The notes beneath the pieces are model-generated. The model saw nothing but the letters and a program-made list of their open reading frames with translations, was not told the origin of the DNA and ran no database searches. Below, piece after piece: positions 1 through 6,586 of a stretch of DNA of 8,038 bases (positions are counted from its first letter, which is position 1; each line of letters starts with the position of its first letter). The position numbers were made by a program, and so were the translations under genes. The stretch covers positions 1 through 8,038 of the forward strand of contig JAJRVC010000454.1 of assembly GCA_024277475.1 (NCBI GenBank). Reading direction: 5' to 3'. The stretch comes from Deltaproteobacteria bacterium. GTDB lineage: Bacteria > Desulfobacterota > Desulfobacteria > Desulfobacterales > JAFDCJ01.

Positions 1-118
1 AGGGACCTACACGGTGGTGGGAAACCGGGACGGCTACCAGGATGTGCGGCAAAAGATCGGGGTAAAACCCGGCCGGCAACCCTTGCGCATCACCGTTGAA
101 TGCCGGGTTAAGATTTGA
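1..118 (+). CDS. PEGA-like protein, C-terminal end only (5' truncated by window)
   Basis: The frame starting at base 2 is open to a TGA stop at 116-118 and encodes about 38 residues, beginning GTYTVVGNRDGYQDVRQ and ending ITVECRVKI. The pattern 'G-x-YTVVG-x-R-x-GY-x-DVR', then a beta strand and a Pro-Gly turn, resembles the last beta repeat of PEGA-type extracytoplasmic domains. The next gene also carries PEGA repeats. Its stop codon overlaps the TTG start of that gene in the four bases TTGA, so the two are probably translationally coupled and belong to one operon. The N-terminal part, and so the full domain architecture, lies outside the window. The reading frame is well supported by the overlap and by protein-like composition. 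The PEGA assignment is an inference from a short tail. Confidence 0.7.
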   Translation, partial: GTYTVVGNRDGYQDVRQKIGVKPGRQPLRITVECRVKI

Positions 119-2220
119 AAACCAAAGATAAAATCAAAGACCGCATCGGGCAACCGGTGGAGATAACACCGGTTTCTTTTCGTCCCGAACATCATCAGCG
201 GCGCTGGAAATCATCCATACGGCTGAAGTGGTTGCTGAATGCGACACTTGCAACAACCCTCGTCCTGCTTTGTGCCACAGCATGGTTCATATTTACGGCC
301 CGACGGGTGGTGATTCAAATTGTTCCGGAGCCGGACCGGATGTCAATTAACGGCGGCTTTGCGACGCCCAAATTTGGAGACTATTATTTGATGCGCCCTG
401 GTAAATATAACCTTCAGGCTGCCAGGCAGTGTTTTCAGCCGCTCAACAGGCCATTTGTGGTAGGAGCTGAAAAAAACCAGCAATTAAAATTTTCATTGGC
501 AAAACAGCCGGGACAGGTATCTTTCCAGGCTCATCAAGTGGATAAGTCGACGGTAAAACTTGAAAAGGCCCGGGTGTTTATTGACGGTAAGCAAGTCGGC
601 CAAACTCCGGTTGCTGCATTGGAGGTAAAGCCGGGTCGGCGGGTAATAGAGATCCGTACCGAAAATTACCTGAATTATCAAACCGAAATAGAGGTGGAGG
701 GCTGTGAAATTGTTCAGCAGTTCGACTTTGCTCTGATTCCGGGATGGTCGGACATCACCATCGATTCCATTCCCCGGGGAGCAACCGTGCTGGTCAATGG
801 AAAATCAGCCGGAAGCACACCGTTAAAGCTTGAACTGCCTGCCGGCGACCATGAGCTTGAGTTGAAGGCGGGCCGATTTAAACCGTGGCGCACGCGCCTG
901 GTGGTGGAGGCAAATCACCCGCAGGTGCTGGAACCTGTCCGTTTGCAGCCGGCGGACGGCACCCTAACGGTACGAACGAATCCATCCGGTGCGAATGTGA
1001 TGCTTTCAAACACCTTCGCCGGTCAGACGCCGATAAAGCTAACGCTGTCTGCCAACACAACCCACTCGATCCACCTGTCCAAGGCCGGATACGAAAAAGC
1101 AGACCGCAAAGTCATCCTGAACAGTGCCGAATCAAAAACGCTCACCGTCAGGCTAAAACCTAAACTGGGCGTCATCCACCTAACGGTGGAGCCGGCTGAT
1201 GCTGTGATTGTTATAGACGGAAAGCCAATGGGTAAAGTCCCGCGGCAATTGCGTATGGTTGCCGTTGAACACCGCCTGGAAATATCGAAAAAAGGATATG
1301 AACCGTATCGTACCCGCATTACCCCCCGACCGGGATTTGCCCAGGAAATCAAAGTGGCTTTAACCAGACTGGAAACCGTCAAAAAAACCGCGATCAGCAT
1401 TATCAGCGCTAAAAACGGCTATGAACTGACCCTGATTCGACCCCGGTCGTTTACCATGGGATCATCACGCCGGGAGCAGGGACGCCGTTCCAATGAGACC
1501 TTGCGCATCGTCAAACTTCAACGGCCGTTTTATATGGGTGTCCGGGAAGTTACCAACAGGGAATTCAGGCAATTTTTAGCCAGCCACACCTCGGGCTCAT
1601 TCAAAGGTCAAAACCTGAACCGGGATCCGTATTCCGTAGTTCAGGTAACCTGGCAGCAGGCAGCACAGTTTTGCAACTGGCTCAGCATCAAAGAATCGTT
1701 GGCCCCGGCTTACATCAGCAAAGGAGGCCGCCTGATAGCGGCAGATCCCGTGGGAACCGGATATCGCCTGCCCACGGAGGCCGAATGGGAGTATTGCGCC
1801 CGTTTCACTAAAAACGGGGCTGCCCTGAAATACCCGTGGGGAAACAAATACCCTCCGACCGGGAAGGCCGGAAATTTTGCGGATATATCCGCTAAAGACT
1901 TACTGACATCCTATCTGCAGATATATAATGACGGCTACCCGGTAACCGCACCTCCGGCGAAATTTAAGGCAAACGGGTCGGGTCTGTATGATATGGGAGG
2001 CAATGTGGCGGAATGGTGCCATGATTACTATTCGATTTATCCCTATAACGCTAAAAAAGTGTATACCGACCCCATGGGGCCCAAAGAAGGAAAGCACCAT
2101 GTCGTGCGCGATTCCAGCTGGAAACAGGCCGGTATCAGTGAGCTGCGGCTTTCGTACCGCGATTACAGCAGTACCATGCGGCCGGATCTGGGATTTCGGA
2201 TTTGCCGGTATTTGGAATGA
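115..2220 (+). CDS. Membrane-anchored PEGA-repeat protein with C-terminal FGE-like (SUMF1/EgtB/PvdO fold) domain, probable pseudoenzyme
   Basis: 701 residues. A basic cytoplasmic tail (1-38) precedes one membrane helix (about 39-61), so the rest should be periplasmic. Residues about 66-417 are beta-rich repeats. At least four look like PEGA units (about 135-207, 212-277, 283-347, 353-417), with the signature 'V-x-V/I-[DN]GK-x-x-G-x-TP' followed by a glycine/proline turn and 'GY' or similar. Residues about 433-700 match the formylglycine-generating-enzyme fold family: FTMGS, GYRLPTEAEWEYCAR, YPWGN, GLYDMGGNVAEW, and a closing GFRICRYL. The cysteine pair that genuine FGE uses in its RGGS..C....C segment is absent: here it reads RDSSWKQAGISELRLSYRD, with no Cys. 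Sulfatase activation is therefore unlikely, and a structural or binding role is more plausible. TTG at 115 is chosen because an in-frame stop lies at 109-111 and TTG overlaps the upstream stop. A later GTG at 157 is possible but has no such coupling. Confidence 0.88.
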   Translation: MKTKDKIKDRIGQPVEITPVSFRPEHHQRRWKSSIRLKWLLNATLATTLVLLCATAWFIFTARRVVIQIVPEPDRMSINGGFATPKFGDYYLMRPGKYNLQAARQCFQPLNRPFVVGAEKNQQLKFSLAKQPGQVSFQAHQVDKSTVKLEKARVFIDGKQVGQTPVAALEVKPGRRVIEIRTENYLNYQTEIEVEGCEIVQQFDFALIPGWSDITIDSIPRGATVLVNGKSAGSTPLKLELPAGDHELELKAGRFKPWRTRLVVEANHPQVLEPVRLQPADGTLTVRTNPSGANVMLSNTFAGQTPIKLTLSANTTHSIHLSKAGYEKADRKVILNSAESKTLTVRLKPKLGVIHLTVEPADAVIVIDGKPMGKVPRQLRMVAVEHRLEISKKGYEPYRTRITPRPGFAQEIKVALTRLETVKKTAISIISAKNGYELTLIRPRSFTMGSSRREQGRRSNETLRIVKLQRPFYMGVREVTNREFRQFLASHTSGSFKGQNLNRDPYSVVQVTWQQAAQFCNWLSIKESLAPAYISKGGRLIAADPVGTGYRLPTEAEWEYCARFTKNGAALKYPWGNKYPPTGKAGNFADISAKDLLTSYLQIYNDGYPVTAPPAKFKANGSGLYDMGGNVAEWCHDYYSIYPYNAKKVYTDPMGPKEGKHHVVRDSSWKQAGISELRLSYRDYSSTMRPDLGFRICRYLE

Positions 2221-2386
2221 CCCGTGACGAAGGATGAGGGAAGACAGGTTTCAGGTGTCAGAGGACAGAGGTCGAAGGCGAGGGAAGATAGGAAGATAAG
2301 AGGTTGAGAAGGTGGGAAGGTAAGAGGATGAACATCGAACGTCCAACGTCGAATTCTGAATGAAAAGGAAAAATTAACCGCAGACA

Positions 2387-2405
2387 CACGCGGACGCACG
2401 CGGAC
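2387..2405. repeat. Tandem duplication of a 9-mer (CACGCGGAC), period 10
   Basis: The 9-mer CACGCGGAC occurs exactly at 2387-2395 and 2397-2405, separated by one base, inside the sequence 'accgcagacacacgcgg...'. It is a short local tandem duplication in the non-coding spacer. No function is apparent. Confidence 0.75.
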
Positions 2406-2485
2406 ATAAAAAAATAGGGAAAAAGATGGATGAGGGTTGGGAATTAAGCTCAAAGCTGAAAGGTGAAAGCGAACAAGCTCAAGGC

Positions 2486-2508
2486 GAAAGGATAATTCTT
2501 AATTTTTA
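2486..2508 (+). repeat. 23-base direct repeat, copy 1
   Basis: The 23 bases beginning GAAAGGATAATTCTT and ending AATTTTTA are identical to 3048-3070 in the next spacer. The two copies lie 562 bases apart and bracket the small exported-protein gene. Copy 1 continues 'attcaaaattc', and copy 2 has a related 'aactcaaaatt' a few bases further on, so the similarity fades gradually. A GATAAT word inside could be read as a -10 element, but no -35 element sits at the right distance. Confidence 0.85.
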
Positions 2509-2538
2509 ATTCAAAATTCTCAAATCTCAAATCTCGAT

Positions 2539-2589
2539 CCCAGAACCCTTGAACCCAGAACCCAGAACCCATAACCCACAACCCCGAAC
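2539..2589. repeat. Telomere-like heptamer array with seven evenly spaced C-runs (minus-strand G-quadruplex candidate)
   Basis: C-runs of three or more lie at 2539-2541, 2546-2548, 2554-2556, 2561-2563, 2568-2570, 2575-2577 and 2582-2585. They are separated by AGAA, TTGAA, AGAA, AGAA, ATAA and ACAA. The unit is about seven bases, CCAGAAC or close variants. On the minus strand this gives seven G-runs with loops of four or five bases, which satisfies the usual G3-N(1-7) quadruplex rule. The array ends eight bases before the ATG at 2598 and would lie in the template strand of that gene's leader. The structure is a prediction from sequence only. Confidence 0.8.
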
Positions 2590-2597
2590 GATTACCT

Positions 2598-2960
2598 ATG
2601 AAAAATACACTCAGCAAGAGCATATCGGCACTGGCTGCAGCGATAGTTATCTTGAGCGCACCGATAACTCCGGCAATGAATGCGGTTGTTACAGCCCGAA
2701 ACCCCGGGCGAACAGATATTCTGCATCAAACCACTTCAACGCAGGAAACAATTGTTTTAGCTCAAAATGAGGAAACTACAACTAAAGACAAAAATAACAC
2801 GGCTTCCGGTGCGCAGGACCAGACGCCTGAACCGGGGACAGTCCCGAAAGCTGACAGCAACGACCCATTCACCAAATCAAGGGCAGCGCCTTTAAGACCC
2901 TTTGTCCCTTCGGAGAAAATACCGGCAGAGCAGGCGGTTGATTTCCCGGTAGATATATGA
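2598..2960 (+). CDS. Small exported protein with signal peptide and C-terminal PSEKI...FPVDI motif, function unknown
   Basis: 120 residues. The first 29 look like a Sec signal peptide: MKNT-K charge, a hydrophobic stretch ALAAAIVILSAPIT, and a probable cleavage near AMNA (27-29). The middle (about 33-95) is polar, low in hydrophobic residues and rich in Thr, Asn, Gln, Asp and Pro, so probably disordered. The C-terminus (98-120) is more protein-like and ends PFVPSEKIPAEQAVDFPVDI. From memory this kind of tail recurs in small envelope proteins, so it may be a docking motif. No catalytic motif is visible. The ATG has no recognisable Shine-Dalgarno sequence and follows a C/A-rich leader, an odd context shared with the next gene. 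Low-complexity spacers flank it on both sides within an otherwise compact cluster. It is called a gene because of the coherent signal peptide and conserved-looking tail. Function is not assigned. Confidence 0.72.
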   Translation: MKNTLSKSISALAAAIVILSAPITPAMNAVVTARNPGRTDILHQTTSTQETIVLAQNEETTTKDKNNTASGAQDQTPEPGTVPKADSNDPFTKSRAAPLRPFVPSEKIPAEQAVDFPVDI

Positions 2961-3177
2961 AAACAGAGGTTGGAGGTCGGAGGCAATGGAAAGCGGAATT
3001 GGGAATGCGGAAGGATAGCAGTTGAGAAGATGAGAAGGTGGGATGGTGAAAGGATAATTCTTAATTTTTACTGTTTAACTCAAAATTAACAACTTAATTA
3101 ATCAACCAATCAACGATCCTAACGATCTAAACCATCTAAACGAACATAACGAACCAAACGGACTACGGACAACCATT
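2961..3177. other. 217-base low-complexity intergenic spacer, second copy of the block pattern
   Basis: This repeats the architecture of the preceding spacer in shorter form. A G/A-rich block (about 2966-3052) is followed by an A/T-rich block (about 3053-3093), then a C/A-rich block built from loosely repeating words such as caacgatc, taacgatct, aaccatct, aaacgaac and ataacgaac (about 3094-3174). The segment at 3031-3046 matches 2305-2320 at 15 of 16 positions, and 3048-3070 matches 2486-2508 exactly. No gene, terminator or convincing promoter is seen. Confidence 0.7.
3048..3070 (+). repeat. 23-base direct repeat, copy 2
   Basis: Identical over 23 bases to 2486-2508. Just upstream, 3031-3046 matches 2305-2320 with one mismatch. 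In this copy the two modules are almost adjacent, whereas in copy 1 about 165 bases separate them. This suggests that spacer sequence was duplicated and then shortened or expanded between modules. Confidence 0.85.
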
Positions 3178-3981
3178 ATGAAAAAAACTTTTCCGATTTC
3201 TTTTGAGTTCATCTACCAGCTGTTTTCCTTAATATTGATTATTATCATCGTACACGCCGTCTATCTGGCTGTGATTCGCCCCAAGGCCGACAAGATTCTG
3301 GCCAGACAGGTGGCCATGCTGAATGAGGACAAATCACCGGCTACCGAGCGGTCCGTATTTATATTGATTAAGGACTATGAGCAGGAAACCTGTTTTATTC
3401 TCATGTTCTGGTCACTGGCCCTCATGATCTATAAAAGCGTTGTTACCATCAGGCATCGAGAGTTGTTGCAAAAAGATTTGATCCCATTGGCGGAGGGTGT
3501 GCGTATTCTGCCGGAAGATACCCGCGATCTGTCGCGGCAAATTCAGGCCCTGCCGCCTCATCAGCGAAGCGCTTTGCTTCCCAGGGCCTTGCTGGCGGCC
3601 TTGCACAGGTTCAGCACAACCCGAAACATCCAGGATGCAGCCGGCGCCAGCCATGCATACTGTGCTGCGGAAGCCGATCGGCTGGAATCGGAGTTGTCCA
3701 TGATCCGCTATATTGCCTGGGCGATTCCTTCGGTAGGCTTTATCGGCACCGTAAGGGGTATCGGGCAAGCCCTTGGACAGGCCCACAAGGCGATTGAAGG
3801 AGATATCTTTGATGTCACCACGAGTTTGGGCGTGGCATTTAATTCAACTTTTATCGCCCTGCTAATCAGCATCGTGCTGATGTTCCTGCTTCATCAATTG
3901 CAATCGCTTCAAGAGCATTATGTGCTGGACACTGAAGCCTATATTGAAGAAAATCTGACAAGGCATCTGCATACACAGTGA
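3178..3981 (+). CDS. MotA/TolQ/ExbB-family proton channel subunit
   Basis: 267 residues. Four membrane helices can be read: about 13-33, 70-90, 177-200 and 214-238. Helices 3 and 4 carry the family hallmark. PSVGFIGTVRGIGQALGQA (184-202) corresponds to the 'P-x-x-G-x-x-GTV-x-GI' segment of TolQ and ExbB. LGVAFNSTFIALLISI (217-232) corresponds to the pore-lining helix with the conserved small residues and Thr (here T224). Such subunits form inner-membrane rings that pass ions around a dimeric MotB/TolR/ExbD-type partner. The long stretch 91-176 is the cytoplasmic domain. No ordinary ExbD, TolR or MotB gene is nearby. The two downstream VWA proteins with Asp-containing N-terminal helices are the best partner candidates. 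The ATG at 3178 lacks a clear Shine-Dalgarno sequence, but the next residues are a normal N-terminus and no better start exists upstream. Confidence 0.88.
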   Translation: MKKTFPISFEFIYQLFSLILIIIIVHAVYLAVIRPKADKILARQVAMLNEDKSPATERSVFILIKDYEQETCFILMFWSLALMIYKSVVTIRHRELLQKDLIPLAEGVRILPEDTRDLSRQIQALPPHQRSALLPRALLAALHRFSTTRNIQDAAGASHAYCAAEADRLESELSMIRYIAWAIPSVGFIGTVRGIGQALGQAHKAIEGDIFDVTTSLGVAFNSTFIALLISIVLMFLLHQLQSLQEHYVLDTEAYIEENLTRHLHTQ

Positions 3982-4072
3982 AAGAGTTTTCTCGTCGACC
4001 CATAACTTTTGGAATTTATTTGGTATATTGTCCAGAATGTAAAATTCAAAGCACGAAACCCGAAACAATTTC

Positions 4073-4078
4073 AAAAGG
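4073..4078 (+). promoter_or_regulatory. Ribosome binding site that decides the start of the actin-like/FHA gene
   Basis: AAAAGG lies eight bases before the ATG at 4087. The open frame extends upstream to a TTG at 4009, but that extra part has the composition of the non-coding spacers (gaatttatttgg..., cgaaacccgaaac) and would put 26 unrelated residues before the phosphate-1-like strand. The ATG at 4087 is therefore preferred. The whole 3982-4086 stretch is read as a 105-base spacer. Confidence 0.65.
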
Positions 4079-4086
4079 CTTCTCCA

Positions 4087-5505
4087 ATGACTTTATTAGG
4101 ATTGGAATTAAGTGATGCCGGCATCATGGCCGCTGCCGGCTCTTTTGCCGAATTGCTTGCAATCGACGGACAGGCCACGGAGAGTCCCGGCTTTGCACTG
4201 CCGCAAAAAAACGGTTTGCTGGTGGGAAAAGTTGCCGAAAGCAAAGCACACCTGTTTCCGCGTCAAATCCTGAATCATTTCTGGGATCGGCTGGATACCG
4301 AACCTATAGAGCAGCATAGACGATATGGACCGCAAAATAACGCCGAAATCGTATACAGCCATTTGGCTTTGATACGGCAGCAGATTCAAAAACACGGGGA
4401 TCAAATCGTCATGGCCGTTCCGGGTTTCTATGACCGCGAACAGCTGGGGCTTATCCTGGGTATCACCCAGGAATTGTCCCTGCCGGTTAAAGGATTCGTA
4501 CCCATGGCACTAGCGGCATCGTCTGTTGCCTGTCCGCACAAAATGCTTTTGTACCTGGATATTCACCTGCACCGCATCGAAGTCATCTATCTTAAGCAGG
4601 GGGAACATCTGACAATAGAAGATTCGGTAACAGCCACCCAAAAAGGTCTTATTCGGCTGTACCGGGAATGGGTGGACGCGATTGCACAGGAATTTGTTCG
4701 CACCACCCGCTTTGACCCTTTACACCAGGCCACCTCGGAACAGGAACTGCATGATCGCCTGCCCGGGATTCTCTCACAGCTTCAGCAAAATCCGACCCTG
4801 ATTTTTGAAATAAACGGCGGGGCCGCACGCTACAATATTACTTTGAAACGCGACCTCATCACCCGCAAGGCTGAACCGATTTACGCTGAACTGAACCGCT
4901 TAATTGCAAGAATACGAAACAAACACCCAAAAGACAAACCGGCGGTAGTCCTTCAAGTATCACACCGCCTCACCCGTCTGCCCGGATGCAGGGAAATGCT
5001 GGCCACCATAAAAGATGCTCAAATTATTGAGCTCGACCGGGGTGCCGGAGCTTATGGTGTGCTTGGAATCTGGAACCGGTTATCCGATCAACACAGTAGT
5101 AAAAATGTATCTTTTTTCACCAGTCGTCCATGGCAACCTTCCCACCGGGAGTATGATCAACTTCCGTCCGGAAAGCGGGTGACCGAACCCCTGCCGACAC
5201 ACTTGCTCTATCGCAGCATTGCTTATCCGATCACTGAAAACCCGCTGATCATCGGTCGGGAAATGGGTACCGGCAATACAGGCGTGCATATTTACGGCCA
5301 GACAGCCGGGAACTGTGCCAGACATTGCTCAGTTGAGCTCCAAGGCCGGGAAATTGTGCTCAATGATTTCAGCACTGACGGAACTTTCGTGAATGGAATC
5401 CGCGTAAACGGGAGTATGGCCCTGAAACTCGGCCAGACTATTCGGTTGGGGACAGACGGCCAACAGCTCCAATTGATCGCCTGCCTGGAGAAAGATGAAA
5501 CGTAA
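4087..5505 (+). CDS. Degenerate actin/Hsp70-like domain fused to C-terminal FHA domain
   Basis: 472 residues from the ATG at 4087, with no signal peptide or membrane helix, so probably cytoplasmic. Residues 1-330 follow the ASKHA (actin/Hsp70/sugar kinase) layout. GLELSDAGI (5-13) sits where the phosphate-1 loop is expected, and IVMAVPGFYDREQLGLILGI (107-126) mirrors the Hsp70 'VxTVPAxFxxxQR' strand and helix. VKGFVPMALAAS (134-145) mirrors the 'NEPTAAAL' segment, and LLYLDIHLHRIEVIYL (154-169) lies where phosphate-2 should be but lacks its glycines. ATP hydrolysis is doubtful. Residues about 375-467 are an FHA domain: LIIGRE (387-392), ARHCSVEL (411-418), LNDFSTDGTFVNGIRV (425-440). FHA domains bind phosphothreonine. 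Here the usual Ser of 'S-x-x-H' is Cys410, while the Arg of GR and Asn436 remain. The 3' end overlaps the next gene by 11 bases. It is likely a cytoplasmic adaptor or regulator of the membrane complex. Confidence 0.82.
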   Translation: MTLLGLELSDAGIMAAAGSFAELLAIDGQATESPGFALPQKNGLLVGKVAESKAHLFPRQILNHFWDRLDTEPIEQHRRYGPQNNAEIVYSHLALIRQQIQKHGDQIVMAVPGFYDREQLGLILGITQELSLPVKGFVPMALAASSVACPHKMLLYLDIHLHRIEVIYLKQGEHLTIEDSVTATQKGLIRLYREWVDAIAQEFVRTTRFDPLHQATSEQELHDRLPGILSQLQQNPTLIFEINGGAARYNITLKRDLITRKAEPIYAELNRLIARIRNKHPKDKPAVVLQVSHRLTRLPGCREMLATIKDAQIIELDRGAGAYGVLGIWNRLSDQHSSKNVSFFTSRPWQPSHREYDQLPSGKRVTEPLPTHLLYRSIAYPITENPLIIGREMGTGNTGVHIYGQTAGNCARHCSVELQGREIVLNDFSTDGTFVNGIRVNGSMALKLGQTIRLGTDGQQLQLIACLEKDET

Positions 5506-6586
5506 GCGCCTGAATGTCTTCAGTTTGTCCTTTCTGGACATTATTACCTGCGGTCTGGGAGCGATCATTTTGTTGTTCGTCCTGGTAAATGCCAAAAGTG
5601 CCGCCCGGCGCGACACCGTTACGGCCGACCTTCGTGCTGAAGTCGACCGCATCGAAAACCAGGTGTTCGAAGACAAAAAACAATTAATCCGGTCCCGCAA
5701 TATACTGACAAAAATTCTGGCCGAACTGGTAAAAACACAAGGACTTTCCCGCCGGGTAATCGAGACCATCAAAGAAAAAAAGGTTGAGCTGGCCGACAGC
5801 GATAGGGACACCCTGGCGTCAAAAACCCATGTCAACAAATTAAAAGCCGATCTGAAATCCCTGGAAAAAGATGTTAAACGACTGAGAGCCGGGGCCGGTG
5901 CACGGGATGAACTCGGCTCCAAACTGCGACCATTTCCCGGACACGGTGATCGTCAATATCTCACAGATCTGAAAATGGGCGGTAGACGGATTTTTATACT
6001 GGTGGATTCCTCAGCCAGCATGCTGGATAAAACTATTGTCGGTGTCATTCGCCGGCGTAACCTGCGGATACAAGAAAAATTAAAATCTCCCAAATGGCAG
6101 CAGACAGTCAAGACCCTCGACTGGTTAATCACTCAGCTGCCCCCGACGAGCAAATTCCAAGTGTACACGTTTAATGAAACCGCCGGACCTTTAGTTGCCG
6201 GAACCAACGGAACCTGGCTGAATGCCGGTGAGGTCGATAAACTCAATCAAGCAGTGGCCCGGATGCGCAAACTGGTCCCGCAAAAAGGTACCAGCCTGTT
6301 AAATGCCTTTAACGCTATCGGTGAAATGAAACCGGCACCGGATAATATTTTTCTGTTGTCAGACAGCCTGCCGACCCAGGGAGCTAAAAAACCCTGGGGG
6401 AAAAGAGTTTCCGGGAAAAAACGCCTGCGCTTGTTTAATGATGCTGTCCGGCGGCTGCCTTCACGGGTGCCGGTCAATATTATTTTGTATCCCATGGAAG
6501 GCGATCCCTTTGCCGCCAGTGCGTTCTGGAAGCTGGCCAAGGATACCAGGGGGTCCTTTTTCTGTCCTTCACGGGATTGGCCATGA
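5495..6586 (+). CDS. VWA-domain protein 1 with MotB/TolR-like Asp-containing N-terminal membrane helix
   Basis: 363 residues. A basic N-terminus (MKRKR) is followed by FSLSFLD and one membrane helix (about 12-31, ending GAIILLFVL), placing the remainder outside the cytoplasm. Asp15 sits at the start of the helix, as in the proton-carrying helix of TolR, ExbD and MotB (for example 'PLLDVLL' in TolR). Residues about 40-131 are charged and heptad-like, a probable coiled coil. The VWA domain covers about 164-359 with a complete metal-binding MIDAS: DSSAS (D171, S173, S175), T266 in KGTSLLNAF, and D290 in FLLSDS. The ATG has GGAG four bases upstream (5487-5490) inside the previous gene and overlaps its end by 11 bases. 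The stop overlaps the next start as ATGA. The domain calls are firm. The channel-partner role is inferred. Confidence 0.88.
   Translation: MKRKRLNVFSLSFLDIITCGLGAIILLFVLVNAKSAARRDTVTADLRAEVDRIENQVFEDKKQLIRSRNILTKILAELVKTQGLSRRVIETIKEKKVELADSDRDTLASKTHVNKLKADLKSLEKDVKRLRAGAGARDELGSKLRPFPGHGDRQYLTDLKMGGRRIFILVDSSASMLDKTIVGVIRRRNLRIQEKLKSPKWQQTVKTLDWLITQLPPTSKFQVYTFNETAGPLVAGTNGTWLNAGEVDKLNQAVARMRKLVPQKGTSLLNAFNAIGEMKPAPDNIFLLSDSLPTQGAKKPWGKRVSGKKRLRLFNDAVRRLPSRVPVNIILYPMEGDPFAASAFWKLAKDTRGSFFCPSRDWP

Larger units (their letters stand above)
2221..2597. other. 377-base low-complexity intergenic spacer
   Basis: No gene is supported here. The spacer runs in three compositional blocks. A G/A-rich block spans about 2230-2330 (repeats of gagaagg, gggaagg and similar). 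A mixed segment follows, including a tandem 9-mer (2387-2405), and then an A/T-rich stretch (about 2486-2520). Last comes a C/A-rich block in which G is rare (2521-2597). The same block order recurs in the next spacer, 2961-3177. Short words repeat imperfectly throughout, so translated open frames here have biased composition and are not genes. I see no clear terminator or near-consensus promoter. Similar quasi-repetitive spacers are, from memory, common in Desulfobacterota and related environmental genomes. That is recollection, not a search. Confidence 0.7.

Noticed and set aside
115..2220. Genuine sulfatase-activating formylglycine-generating enzyme
   Set aside because: The catalytic cysteine pair is missing from the RDSS-to-GFR segment, and no sulfatase gene is in the window.
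2163..2453. Minus-strand open frame of 96 codons across the first spacer
   Set aside because: It overlaps the end of the PEGA/FGE-like gene and otherwise reads low-complexity spacer sequence. Its composition (many Pro, Ser, Phe) reflects the G/A-rich plus strand and shows no motif.
2221..2597. CRISPR-like array in the spacer because of its short repeats
   Set aside because: The repeats are about seven bases with four-base gaps or are irregular. There are no 24-40 base repeats with unique spacers and no cas genes.
3022..3058. Possible promoter: TTGAGA at 3022 with GATAAT at 3053
   Set aside because: The spacing is 25 bases, far from the 16-18 required, and the words sit within repeated low-complexity sequence.
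4009..4086. N-terminal extension of the actin-like/FHA gene from a TTG at 4009
   Set aside because: The added 26 residues come from spacer-like sequence, there is no ribosome site for the TTG, and the ATG at 4087 has AAAAGG at good distance and starts directly with the expected first beta strand.
5329..5922. Minus-strand open frame of 197 codons opposite the FHA and VWA 1 genes
   Set aside because: It lies entirely antisense to two genes with clear domains. Its Ser/Arg/Leu-rich content is the usual antisense shadow, with no motif or start signal.
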